A program made the translations under genes and the position numbers. Positions 6,444-13,185 of a DNA stretch of 13,529 nt are shown here, in pieces. The DNA is taken from contig JAGRHW010000051.1 in the NCBI GenBank assembly GCA_020444765.1, positions 1-13,529 of the forward strand, written 5' to 3'. Source of the DNA: Gammaproteobacteria bacterium (GTDB taxonomy: Bacteria; Pseudomonadota; Gammaproteobacteria; Granulosicoccales; Granulosicoccaceae). Numbering within the stretch: position 1 is the stretch's first letter; each line of letters opens with the position of its first letter. The notes below the pieces were generated by a model. The model saw only the letters and a program-made list of their open reading frames with translations. It had not been told where the DNA came from and made no database searches.

Positions 6444-7151
6444 CTATGCGATGTTTTCAGGTGTGCCGGAGTCGCTGATGGCCTGGTTGAAGTCGTCTCT
6501 GGGTAACGGTGTAAACTGGACATCACGTCCTGTTGCTTCAGAGATCTCGCGTGCAGCATCGCTGAAGGTCAGCAGGCGCGGACCGGTGACTTCATAGATT
6601 TCATAGGCGTGACCTTCTTCTGTCAGTGCGGCGACAGCGACGTCGGCGATATCGTTTATGTCGATGAACGGCTCAGGTGTGTCAGAGGCAGGAAGGGTGA
6701 TTGCGCCGCCCAGTACCATGCTGAGGAATTCACCTTCGGAGAAGTTCTGCATGAACCAGCTGGCGCGCACGATGGTCCATTTGGTATCCGTGGCCTGCAC
6801 AATCTGCTCACAGGCCTGGGCCTCTTCTTCACCACGGCCGGACAGCAATACCATGCGCTCTACACCCCGTGATTCGGCAAGATCGACGAAACGGCGGATC
6901 GAATCCGTGGCACCCGGTATGGCAAGGTCTGGTGCATAGCTGATGTAGACGGCGGTGACTCCCTCGAGAGCAGCCTCCCAGTTACTCGGATCGTTCCAGT
7001 CGAATGAGGGTGTCGCTGAGCGGGATGCGATACGTGTCTCGATGCCGCGCGCCTGCAGGCGCTCTGCGACGCGGCGTCCGGTTTTGCCGGTTCCGCCGAG
7101 TACCAGAGTGATGCCTTCTGATTTTTGCCCAGTGTGTGTTTTGTGTGTCAT
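6444..7151 (-). CDS. NmrA-like NAD(P)-binding protein, cut short by an amber codon
   Basis: As written the product is 235 residues; the ancestral gene is ~289. A Rossmann-type nucleotide-binding loop GGTGKTG (19-25) heads an atypical short-chain-dehydrogenase/NmrA fold, with SGRGEEEAQ, WTIVRASWFMQNF and PFIDINDIADVAVAAL, all typical of NAD(P)-dependent sugar-epimerase-like or NmrA redox/sensor proteins. The start has AGGAG 7 bases upstream and follows the SnoaL-like gene by 27 bases. A TAG at 6444-6446 (codon 236) removes the substrate-domain tail, which is intact downstream, so activity is probably impaired unless the amber is suppressed. The substrate is unknown; neighbours suggest a small-molecule oxidation or detoxification cassette under the divergent AraC regulator. 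Confidence 0.85.
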   Translation of the reverse strand: MTHKTHTGQKSEGITLVLGGTGKTGRRVAERLQARGIETRIASRSATPSFDWNDPSNWEAALEGVTAVYISYAPDLAIPGATDSIRRFVDLAESRGVERMVLLSGRGEEEAQACEQIVQATDTKWTIVRASWFMQNFSEGEFLSMVLGGAITLPASDTPEPFIDINDIADVAVAALTEEGHAYEIYEVTGPRLLTFSDAAREISEATGRDVQFTPLPRDDFNQAISDSGTPENIA

Positions 7152-7178
7152 GTGTTTTCTCCTGTTGATGGTGCTTGG

Positions 7179-7616
7179 TTAATTGACCGGGACGATGTCG
7201 AGTTGCTGGAGCATGCTCAACTGGTCGAGCAGTTCCCATTCCTCGATGATCTGGCCAGCGTCGAACCGGCTGCGCAGCATGCCATTGATATTGACCGGTT
7301 TGCCGGTTGCCGGAATGCCCATGAACTCGGTCTGGTGCGTGCCGGTCAGGGTGAATAACAGTACGACCTTGTCATCTGTGCTGATCAGCTCATCGATTCG
7401 TACATTCAGGTCGGGGAAGGCCGTGTGAAAGGTGGTGAATAACGCCTTCAGTGCCTGTCTGCCGTGCAGTTCTTGCTCTGGGGTGCGGTACACATAGTCG
7501 GGATGAACGATTTCATCGATAACCTCGAGACACTTGCTGTTGATGACCTCGTCGACGAAGCGACGCATGATGTTCCCGTTCGCACTGGTACTGGTTTTCA
7601 CATTCGCGCGTAACAT
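7179..7616 (-). CDS. SnoaL-like/NTF2-fold (ester cyclase-type) protein
   Basis: The product is 145 residues, the normal length for SnoaL-like proteins, with the cone-shaped NTF2-like fold pattern: an N-terminal helix (NIMRRFVDEVIN), then HPDYVYRTP, then LHGRQALKALFTTFHTAFPDL. It continues with paired strands (VVLLFTLTGTHQTEFMGIPATG) and a closing E-EWELLDQLSMLQQL. This is the SnoaL / carboxymethylenebutenolidase-associated polyketide-cyclase-like group; the substrate is not predictable. GGAGG sits 8 bases before the ATG, which fixes the start. It is the first gene of the reverse-strand operon and is divergent from the AraC regulator, with about 160 bases between the start codons. Confidence 0.87.
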   Translation of the reverse strand: MLRANVKTSTSANGNIMRRFVDEVINSKCLEVIDEIVHPDYVYRTPEQELHGRQALKALFTTFHTAFPDLNVRIDELISTDDKVVLLFTLTGTHQTEFMGIPATGKPVNINGMLRSRFDAGQIIEEWELLDQLSMLQQLDIVPVN

Positions 7617-7668
7617 TTCATAAGCCTCCGTAATGTCTGTTTCGATCCTCTTGGATTGGCCTTCCAGG

Positions 7669-7689
7669 TCTGTCTGATTGATCTGTCTG
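7669..7689. promoter_or_regulatory. Direct repeat TCTGTCTG, possible operator
   Basis: TCTGTCTG occurs at 7669-7676 and again at 7682-7689 with 5 bases between, a 13-base period. It lies in the region between the divergent SnoaL-like operon and the AraC-family gene. AraC proteins bind as tandem HTHs, often to direct repeats, so this is a candidate operator; the link is inference. Confidence 0.3.
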
Positions 7690-7762
7690 GCTTATGGATA
7701 ACAGTACGAAACAAGTCCTGAAGGCACCATTTGCGGAATGCTCAGATTCATACGCAATCGTC

Positions 7763-7768
7763 TATAAT
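7763..7768 (+). promoter_or_regulatory. Consensus -10 box directly before the AraC-family start
   Basis: TATAAT at 7763-7768 is a perfect sigma-70 -10 element. With the usual 7-base gap, transcription would begin at 7776, the A of the ATG chosen for the regulator, giving a leaderless mRNA. No good -35 hexamer is visible 16-18 bases upstream (GCTCAG at 7740-7745). Confidence 0.4.
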
Positions 7769-7775
7769 GGGCCGC

Positions 7776-8720
7776 ATGGATACTTTGGGCGGCTTACTGG
7801 ACGCACCACGGGCACGCGGCGCTTTCGCGCTGCGTGCTGTCATGTCTTCACCCTGGTGTCTGAGAGACCTCGCCGATTCGCCGCTCACCCTTATCGCCGG
7901 CGTCACGGGTATCTTCTGGTTGGTGCCGGACAGCGGTGAGCCGTTTCAGATCGGGCCGGGTGACATTGCCGTGATACGCACGCCCGAGCACTACAACCTC
8001 GCCGACCTCCCGGATACCTCGCCGCGAATGATCATCCACCCCGGGCAGAATTGCTGTGACCCGGAGGGGAACTCCTTGCACGATGAGCTGATGCATGACG
8101 TCAGAACCTGGGGTAACGATGCCAAGGGCTCAACCCTGTTCCTTGTCGGCGCCTATGAACATCTCAGCGATATCAGCGATCGCCTGTTACGTGCGTTGCC
8201 ACCGGTGCTCTCACTGTCACATGACGATTGGGAATCACCGCTGGCGGGCCTCCTGTGTGATGAGGTCATCAAAGACGAGCCGGGGCAGGCGGCCGTGCTG
8301 GATCGCCTGTTGGATCTGCTGGTAACAGCGGTATTGAAAGCCTGGTTTGCGCAACAGGATTCGAACCGCCCCGAGTGGTGGCGCTATCAGGGCGACCGCA
8401 TCGTCGAACGCGCGTTGCGCATCATGCATGATGATCCTGCACGATCCTGGACGCTGGAGACTCTCGCTTCGGAAGCTGGCGCATCTCGCGCGTCATTGGC
8501 ACGACGCTTTCAGGATCTGGTAGGTGAGGCCCCCATGACATTTCTGAAGAACTGGCGCATGGCACTGGCCGCAGACCTGTTGAGCCAGCCGGATGAGTCA
8601 GTGAGTACCGTGGCAGAGAAGGTCGGTTATGCGACACCTTATGCGTTTAGCGCTGCGTTCAAACGTGTTCGCGGCATGAGCCCGCAGGAACATCGTAAAG
8701 CGATGCGTGCACCTGCCTGA
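7776..8720 (+). CDS. AraC-family transcriptional regulator with N-terminal cupin domain
   Basis: The product is 314 residues from the chosen ATG. The N-terminal half (MDTLGGLLDAPRARGAFALR, then LTLIAGVTGIFWLVP and PGDIAVIRTPEHY) is the cupin-type AraC-binding domain common in regulators beside oxidoreductases. Residues ~206-305 form the double HTH: WTLETLASEAGASRASLARRF, then G-x-x-P-x-x-FLKNWRMALAADLL, then V-x-x-VAEKVGYATPYAFSAAFKR and SPQEHRKA. The family sequence begins at MDTLGGLL; a TTG at 7731 or ATG at 7767 would add residues that overlap a consensus -10 box, so ATG 7776 is preferred. No Shine-Dalgarno is visible. It is divergent from the SnoaL/NmrA/DUF1772 operon and probably controls it. 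Confidence 0.9.
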   Translation: MDTLGGLLDAPRARGAFALRAVMSSPWCLRDLADSPLTLIAGVTGIFWLVPDSGEPFQIGPGDIAVIRTPEHYNLADLPDTSPRMIIHPGQNCCDPEGNSLHDELMHDVRTWGNDAKGSTLFLVGAYEHLSDISDRLLRALPPVLSLSHDDWESPLAGLLCDEVIKDEPGQAAVLDRLLDLLVTAVLKAWFAQQDSNRPEWWRYQGDRIVERALRIMHDDPARSWTLETLASEAGASRASLARRFQDLVGEAPMTFLKNWRMALAADLLSQPDESVSTVAEKVGYATPYAFSAAFKRVRGMSPQEHRKAMRAPA

Positions 8721-8738
8721 TCAAGTCTCATCCTTGAT
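8720..8738. terminator. Weak hairpin after the AraC-family gene
   Basis: ATCAAG (8720-8725) pairs with CTTGAT (8733-8738) around a 7-base loop, starting on the last base of the stop codon. No T-run follows, so it would be a poor intrinsic terminator. Confidence 0.22.
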
Positions 8739-8760
8739 GTTTAGCAAGCGATAAATATCC

Positions 8761-8785
8761 GAGAAAAGGGGACGTATTTATTTTC
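8761..8785. repeat. REP/RAYT-associated-like motif
   Basis: The core AAAAGGGGACGTATTTATTT resembles the widespread AAAAGGGGACAGATTTATTT-type motif that I recall flanking REP-associated tyrosine transposase (RAYT) genes in Gammaproteobacteria. No transposase is present here, so it would be a solitary remnant. The assignment is from memory. Confidence 0.35.
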
Positions 8786-8859
8786 ACGGCCACGACGAGG
8801 TGGGCAATATCACCAGCGTTGCCAACGCTACCACCGGTGAAGCCGTCAGCTACCGTTGA
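8782..8859 (+). pseudogene. RHS/YD-repeat crumb
   Basis: A 25-codon stretch reads HGHDEVGNITSVANATTGEA and then VSYR before TGA. The pattern (aromatic/H-x-YD-x-x-GN-x-T-x-V...TG...Y-x-Y) is one unit of the RHS/YD repeat found in large secreted or toxin-delivery proteins. Only about one repeat remains, with no flanking RHS sequence, directly abutting the REP-like motif. It is a gene scrap with no function expected. The call is based on a short match. Confidence 0.35.
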
Positions 8860-8942
8860 AGCTTCAAGAACTTTCCGCTGAGCGACAGACTGTATCTAAA
8901 CACATATTCAATACCCGACTGGTGAAAAGCGTTTCGAACGAC

Positions 8943-8973
8943 GGCCAGGCGAAGCTATGCCGCATGGCCTTTT
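8943..8973 (+). terminator. Hairpin plus T-run overlapping the 3' end of bicA
   Basis: GGCCA (8943-8947) pairs with TGGCC (8965-8969), with an inner GCG/CGC pair after one mismatch and a 9-base loop that contains the bicA stop codon. On the plus strand TTTT follows, so it could stop transcripts coming from the AraC side. On the reverse strand there is no T-run. Confidence 0.35.
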
Positions 8974-10637
8974 ACCATGGTTTCTTCAGAATCCGTCAGT
9001 TCAGCAACGGCTTGCTCCAGAGCCATTTTTCTGTCTGAGATAAATCGCTCATGGGGGAGATGGTCGAGCGCGCCCAGTTTTCGTAGTCGTTCCAGTGGTT
9101 GAGCTTGGTTGCTGATGATGTAGATGGTTTTACCTGAGTCTTCCATGTTGTTGATCACTTCTTCCAAAGCCAATGAAGCGGATACCCCAAGGTGGGTGAT
9201 TTCCCTGAGGTCCAGCAGTAGAGCCTGAAAGTCACCAGCATCAGCCAGTTTTTGCATGATCAGACGGGAGGACCCGAAGATCATGGCGCCGCGCATGTGT
9301 AGCAGCAGCACGCGCTTGTTGCCCGATGCCAGTAGGTCTTTTTCGTCGTGGGACAGCTCAATGGTGCCGGCCTCGGGATCGGTGATTGCATTGACGTCGT
9401 CGGCCTGGAGTCGGGAGAGCTTGTTGATGGTCATGACATTGGCGACGAAAAGGCCAATACCCACCGCAACGATGAGATCGACAAATACTGTCAGACCAAT
9501 GACGCCGTAGGTGATCAGCGCGCCTTTGGCAGACAGCCTGTGCGCCCGTTTCAGAAATCGCCAGTCGATAATGTCCAGCCCGACCTTAAGCGCGATGCCC
9601 GCCAACACCGCTAAAGGAATGACCGCCGTCAACCGGGTCGCCCAAAGCACAATCACGATCAGCAGTCCGGCACGGAGCAGGCTGGAGAAGGCCGATTGCG
9701 CGCCGGCCTGAATATTGACCACAGTCCCCATGGTGGCGCCGGCGCCGGGCAATCCACCCACCAGACCGGAGGCCATGTTACCCAAGCCCTGGCCGATCAG
9801 TTCCTTGTCGGAGTCATGTTGCTTGCCGGTCATACTGTCGGCGATTACCGAGGTCAACAGGGCATCGATGCAACCCAACATCCCGAGAGCGATCGCGTCA
9901 ATCAGCATGATGCGCCATTGTTCCATACTGAATACAGGCATTTGCAAGGACGGCAGACCTGTTGGAATTTCACCTATGCGTCGCAGGTCCGCCTGGCCCA
10001 GCAGCCAGATTGACACCAGTGTGCCGATGACCAGCGCAATGAGTTGCGCTGGAACTAACTGTTTAATTTTCGCTGGCACCAAAAACAGGATGGCGACGGT
10101 AAGGACAGCCAGCGCCGCCTCGGCCGGCTGGATTTGTTGCAGTAAGCTTGGCAGAGCGTTGAGGGTGCCGAGAACCCCACCGGGCGGCGAGGCATGGCCA
10201 AGAAAAGGCGCCAGCTGCAGAATCACCAGAATGACGCCGATGCCCGTCATGAAACCCGAGATTACTGAATAGGGCATCAGCGTTACGTACTTCCCCAGTT
10301 TCAGACTGCCGAACAGAATTTGCAGGGCACCCGCCATGATGACCACGGTGAAGGCCATGGCTTTGCCGTTTTCCGGATCGGCGGCGATCAGGGTGGATAA
10401 CACGGCGGTGAAAACCACCGTCATCGGCCCGGTGGGCTCGGAAATCAGGGTTGATGAGCCACCGAACAATGACGCAAACAGACCGACAAAAATAGCGCCG
10501 TAAATACCAGCTTCCGCGCCTGCTCCGGAGGCCACGCCAAAAGCCAGCGCCATGGGCAGGGCAATGACTGTAGCGGTGACGCCGCCGAACAAATCACCTC
10601 TCAGGTTACGGAGATGAAACTCGTTGAAGATTTTCAT
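8955..10637 (-). CDS. bicA: BicA-like SulP-family bicarbonate transporter
   Basis: The product is 560 residues, collinear from residue 1 with cyanobacterial BicA (~566 residues), a Na+-dependent HCO3- symporter of the SLC26/SulP family in the cytoplasmic membrane. Shared stretches recalled from BicA include ALPMALAFGVASGAGAEAG, TLISEPTGPMTVV, SLKLGKYVT-MPY-VISGFM, GMLGCIDALLTSV and GAGATMGTVVNIQ. The Na+/bicarbonate-site residues named for BicA fall at the same numbers: T69, D258, T262 and G300-A301-T302. A ~14-helix membrane part (to ~404) is followed by a cytoplasmic STAS domain (~441-545; LLLDLREITHLGVSASLALE). AGAGG 8 bases upstream supports the ATG. It sits downstream of two CbbR-like genes, 2.7 kb from cbbL, so it very likely feeds inorganic carbon to RuBisCO. 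Confidence 0.93.
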   Translation of the reverse strand: MKIFNEFHLRNLRGDLFGGVTATVIALPMALAFGVASGAGAEAGIYGAIFVGLFASLFGGSSTLISEPTGPMTVVFTAVLSTLIAADPENGKAMAFTVVIMAGALQILFGSLKLGKYVTLMPYSVISGFMTGIGVILVILQLAPFLGHASPPGGVLGTLNALPSLLQQIQPAEAALAVLTVAILFLVPAKIKQLVPAQLIALVIGTLVSIWLLGQADLRRIGEIPTGLPSLQMPVFSMEQWRIMLIDAIALGMLGCIDALLTSVIADSMTGKQHDSDKELIGQGLGNMASGLVGGLPGAGATMGTVVNIQAGAQSAFSSLLRAGLLIVIVLWATRLTAVIPLAVLAGIALKVGLDIIDWRFLKRAHRLSAKGALITYGVIGLTVFVDLIVAVGIGLFVANVMTINKLSRLQADDVNAITDPEAGTIELSHDEKDLLASGNKRVLLLHMRGAMIFGSSRLIMQKLADAGDFQALLLDLREITHLGVSASLALEEVINNMEDSGKTIYIISNQAQPLERLRKLGALDHLPHERFISDRKMALEQAVAELTDSEETMVKGHAA

Positions 10638-10788
10638 TCGGATACCTCTGGTCTGTTCTGTGCGCGTGAGGTCGTACTGGCAGACTCGTTGCGCATTGTT
10701 TTGTGCGGCAAATTATCGAGGTATGGGTGCAGAAAAACTTATTGATTTTGGGAATGCTGCGTATAGCCGTGCGTCTATGAGAGCGGGT

Positions 10789-10802
10789 TCAGTCATTGAT
10801 AA
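10789..10802 (-). promoter_or_regulatory. CbbR-like motif upstream of bicA
   Basis: On the reverse strand TTATCAATGACTGA fits TNA-N8-TNA (TTA...TGA), the loose consensus of CbbR sites, about 150 bases before the bicA start. The same TTA-N8-TGA spacing occurs in front of cbbL. Such a short degenerate motif is weak evidence alone. Confidence 0.3.
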
Positions 10803-10891
10803 ACGAGATGGGTTGGGTGAGGTACTCGATGGGCGAAGGCTGCAGCCGGGCACCTGTCATTTGGCCTTCAATATCAGAGAATGCGGAGGCG

Positions 10892-11887
10892 CTAAATCTT
10901 CAGGTCAGGCCAGGTTTGTACCATTCGCTCGCGGATTTTGCTTTCGTACTCAATGGCGAACTGGAGGAAGGTTTGCGCCACGGTAGAGAGTTCCTTGTCT
11001 TTGGGATGTACCAGATACCACTGTCGCCAGATGGGGAAGCCCTCGACGTCGAGAATGGCAACCGGTCCGTCGCTGCCTTCCAGCGCCAGTGTGTGCAGGG
11101 AGAGCACTGACAGGCCAAGTCCGCCCACTACGGCGTGCTTGATGGCTTCGTTGCTGCCGAGTTCCATGCGGATTTTGGGACGGCGCCCAATACCGTCGAA
11201 GGCGCGCAGAGTTGCATCGCGAATGCCGGAACCCGGTTCGCGGATGATCAGGGGTTCACGGGCAATGGTTTCCAGCGGAATATTTTTTTGCCCCACCAGA
11301 GGGTGGTGACGCGGCGCCATCACGACCAGAGGGTTCGGCGCAAACGGATAGGAAAAGACTTCCAGTTCCTGCGTCGGTGCCTGACCGACGATGTAGAGGT
11401 CGTCTTCATTGGCTTGCATCCGTTCGATGACGCGGTCTCGATTAGTGACTTTCAGGGCGAGATCGATGCCGGGGTATATCTGGCCGAATTCACCCAGCAT
11501 CTCGGGCGCCAGATACTTTGCGGTGGTGATCACCGCCATTTGCAGTCGACCCCGCTTGAGGCCTTTGAGGTCGGCAAGATTGCTTTCCAGCTCCGACAGG
11601 GCTTTAAATACCTGGCGACAAGCGTGGTAGACCAGGGTGCCTGCTTCGGTGGATTCGACGTTGCGTCCCACATGTTCGAACAGGGGCACGCCGACCACAT
11701 CGGTGAGCTTTTTTATTTGCGTGGAAACCGTGGGTTGCGTGAGAAACAGCTCTTCGGTTGCTCGCGTAAAGCTGCCCAGGCGATAGATGGCTTCGAATAC
11801 CTGAAGCTGTCGGAAGGTGGCGCGACGAAGCAGAAAGTCAGACATGATTGAGGAGGGGGTGTAGCTGTCGTTAAAAGTGTTTTGCAT
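10892..11887 (-). CDS. CbbR-like LysR-family regulator (second copy)
   Basis: The product is 331 residues from ATG 11887, or 317 from ATG 11845 (MSDFLLRRATFRQLQVF), where family similarity begins; neither has a clear Shine-Dalgarno. The N-terminal winged HTH reads GSFTRATEELFLTQPTVSTQ. The effector domain carries VITTAKYLAPEML, VTNRDRVIERM, IIREPGSGIRDATL and MELGSNEAIKHAV, closely matching the CbbR protein encoded 1.3 kb away (AITTAKYFMPHLM, REPGSGTRDA, MELGSGEAIKQAV). CbbR proteins sense Calvin-cycle metabolites or NADPH and activate cbb operons. This copy lies just upstream of bicA on the same strand (254-base gap), so bicA, or a second cbb locus elsewhere, is a likely target. I infer the role from similarity and position. 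Confidence 0.88.
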   Translation of the reverse strand: MQNTFNDSYTPSSIMSDFLLRRATFRQLQVFEAIYRLGSFTRATEELFLTQPTVSTQIKKLTDVVGVPLFEHVGRNVESTEAGTLVYHACRQVFKALSELESNLADLKGLKRGRLQMAVITTAKYLAPEMLGEFGQIYPGIDLALKVTNRDRVIERMQANEDDLYIVGQAPTQELEVFSYPFAPNPLVVMAPRHHPLVGQKNIPLETIAREPLIIREPGSGIRDATLRAFDGIGRRPKIRMELGSNEAIKHAVVGGLGLSVLSLHTLALEGSDGPVAILDVEGFPIWRQWYLVHPKDKELSTVAQTFLQFAIEYESKIRERMVQTWPDLKI

Positions 11888-12065
11888 CGTTGGGGCGCAC
11901 TGAGGGTGTATTCGTAGAATACAGGCTGCTGGCGTTATCGGGTACTTTCTCCTGAGCGATGCGCATACATTGTTGGATGGATTCGATTTTTTGAGTCAGT
12001 TCTGCTCTCGGTGGCACCGAAAAGTCCGTCACAAAGGTGGTCAGTAGTAATGCCAGAATATGCAC
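11871..12065 (-). CDS. Small ORF between the two CbbR genes, possibly exported
   Basis: The product is 64 residues with GTG start and GAGG 7 bases upstream. The N-terminus (MHILALLLTTFVTDFSVPP) is hydrophobic and could be a short signal or anchor sequence; the rest is polar with one cysteine (QQCMRIAQEKV) and an unstructured S/T/N/P-rich tail. It overlaps the longer start of the next gene by 17 bases but not the shorter start (25-base gap). I do not recognise a family. The same-strand position between two CbbR-type genes and the good ribosome-binding site favour a real gene, possibly cotranscribed with the downstream regulator. An overlapping frame (12041-12235) is less convincing. Confidence 0.4.
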   Translation of the reverse strand: MHILALLLTTFVTDFSVPPRAELTQKIESIQQCMRIAQEKVPDNASSLYSTNTPSVRPNDAKHF

Positions 12066-12202
12066 GTGGAATCCTCGACTATCGAATAGGCTTTTTCGCT
12101 GCAGCCGGTTTTTACAGCCAGCGCAGTCGCCTTGAGTGTCTGAAAGCGGGCACGATGCTCCGCCGTATTCTGCTGGATTCTGGGCATTCCCAAGCCTAAA
12201 GA

Positions 12203-12214
12203 ATAATTAATTAT
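12203..12214. promoter_or_regulatory. Perfect AT palindrome ATAATTAATTAT
   Basis: A perfect 12-base palindrome lies between the cbbR stop and the small ORF, in an AT-rich patch suited to a promoter or a LysR-type dimer site. Sequence symmetry is seen; a function is inferred. Confidence 0.3.
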
Positions 12215-12226
12215 ATCAACCGGTCC

Positions 12227-12244
12227 GATAGACAATTGTCTATC
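12227..12244. promoter_or_regulatory. Perfect 18-base palindrome GATAGACAATTGTCTATC
   Basis: This exact 18-base palindrome begins 2 bases after the cbbR stop codon. It could bind a dimeric regulator controlling the small ORF and second CbbR gene, or fold as a short hairpin in RNA. No T-run follows on the reverse strand, which argues against a simple terminator. Confidence 0.4.
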
Positions 12245-12246
12245 AA

Positions 12247-13185
12247 TCAGTCCTCACTGATCTGGTTCTCAAAGTTTTCACCCCAGGTACAGGCGCCTTC
12301 CTGGAGCAGGAAATCGAGGAAACGTTTGGCGGTGTTGCTGTGTTTTTTCCCCTTCAGATAGACCGCGTGCCATTGGCGCATCAGGGGAAAGTGTTCGACG
12401 TCGAGCTCAACCAGCAAGCCGGCCCGCTTTTCCAGCGCCAGGTTGTGCCGTGACAGCACTGAAATCCCCAGACCTGCCATTACCGCCTGCTTGATCGCCT
12501 CGCCACTGCCGAGTTCCATATAGGTTTTTGCCTCCAGTCCGTGTTCAGCAAACAGCTTTTTCCGGGCGTCGCGAGTACCGGAACCGGGTTCGCGAGAAAT
12601 AAAACGTTCTACCGCGATTCTCTCCAAGGGAATGTTCTTACGGTTCGCCAGCGGATGAGCCGGCGGCGCAACCACCACCAACGGATTATCGAGGAAGTAC
12701 TCCACTTCCAGGTCCATGTTCTCGGGAATGGTCCCCATGATGACCAGATCGTCGAGGTTCTCTTCCAGTCGTTGGACGACCTTGGACTGGTTGGTGATGG
12801 TCAAACGCGGTTCCACTTCCGGGTAGTCACGCAGAAAGGCTCCCATCAGATGTGGCATGAAATATTTTGCGGTGGTGATGGCCGCGACACGCAAGGGACC
12901 GCGTACACCTTCCGCCATACCCGTCATGTCTTCGTTGAGTACCCGCAGGCGCTCCAGCACATCCTTGGTTGCCGCGAACAGCTCTTTTCCGGGTGCCGTG
13001 AGAAACAGTCGCTTACCGACTTTTTCAATCAACGGCATGCCGACGCTTTCTTCCAAGCGTTTGATTTGTATCGAGACAGCCGGTTGGGTCAGGTGCAGCT
13101 CATCAGCTGCGCGGGTGTAGGACAGATGTTGTCCAACGCTGTTGAACAGTCTGAGTTGATGCAAGGTTATGTGTCGGAGGTTCAT
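12247..13185 (-). CDS. cbbR: CbbR, LysR-family regulator of the RuBisCO operon
   Basis: The product is 312 residues, the normal LysR length. The N-terminal winged HTH reads LSYTRAADELHLTQPAVSIQ (about 21-40), followed by a linker helix and an effector domain with AAITTAKYFMPHLMGAFL, ITNQSKVVQRLEENLDDLVIMG, REPGSGTRDARKKLF and MELGSGEAIKQAVMAGLGI. These match CbbR proteins, which bind TNA-N7/8-TNA sites and activate Calvin-cycle operons in response to metabolites. It is divergent from cbbL with 164 bases between starts, the classical cbbR-cbbL arrangement, allowing autoregulation from the same control region. No clear Shine-Dalgarno precedes the ATG at 13185. Confidence 0.94.
   Translation of the reverse strand: MNLRHITLHQLRLFNSVGQHLSYTRAADELHLTQPAVSIQIKRLEESVGMPLIEKVGKRLFLTAPGKELFAATKDVLERLRVLNEDMTGMAEGVRGPLRVAAITTAKYFMPHLMGAFLRDYPEVEPRLTITNQSKVVQRLEENLDDLVIMGTIPENMDLEVEYFLDNPLVVVAPPAHPLANRKNIPLERIAVERFISREPGSGTRDARKKLFAEHGLEAKTYMELGSGEAIKQAVMAGLGISVLSRHNLALEKRAGLLVELDVEHFPLMRQWHAVYLKGKKHSNTAKRFLDFLLQEGACTWGENFENQISED

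Noticed and set aside
6444..6446. Reading the TAG as a pyrrolysine codon
   Set aside because: No pyrrolysine machinery is visible, the family has no known pyrrolysine at this site, and mutation or sequencing error is far simpler.
11135..11851. 238-codon plus-strand frame antisense to the second CbbR-like gene
   Set aside because: It is a shadow of a clear LysR gene; the same effect gives a 228-codon antisense frame over cbbR at 12541-13227.
12041..12235. 64-codon reverse-strand frame beginning TTG inside the 18-base palindrome
   Set aside because: The rare TTG start has no Shine-Dalgarno, and the frame crosses both palindromes and overlaps the better-supported small ORF.
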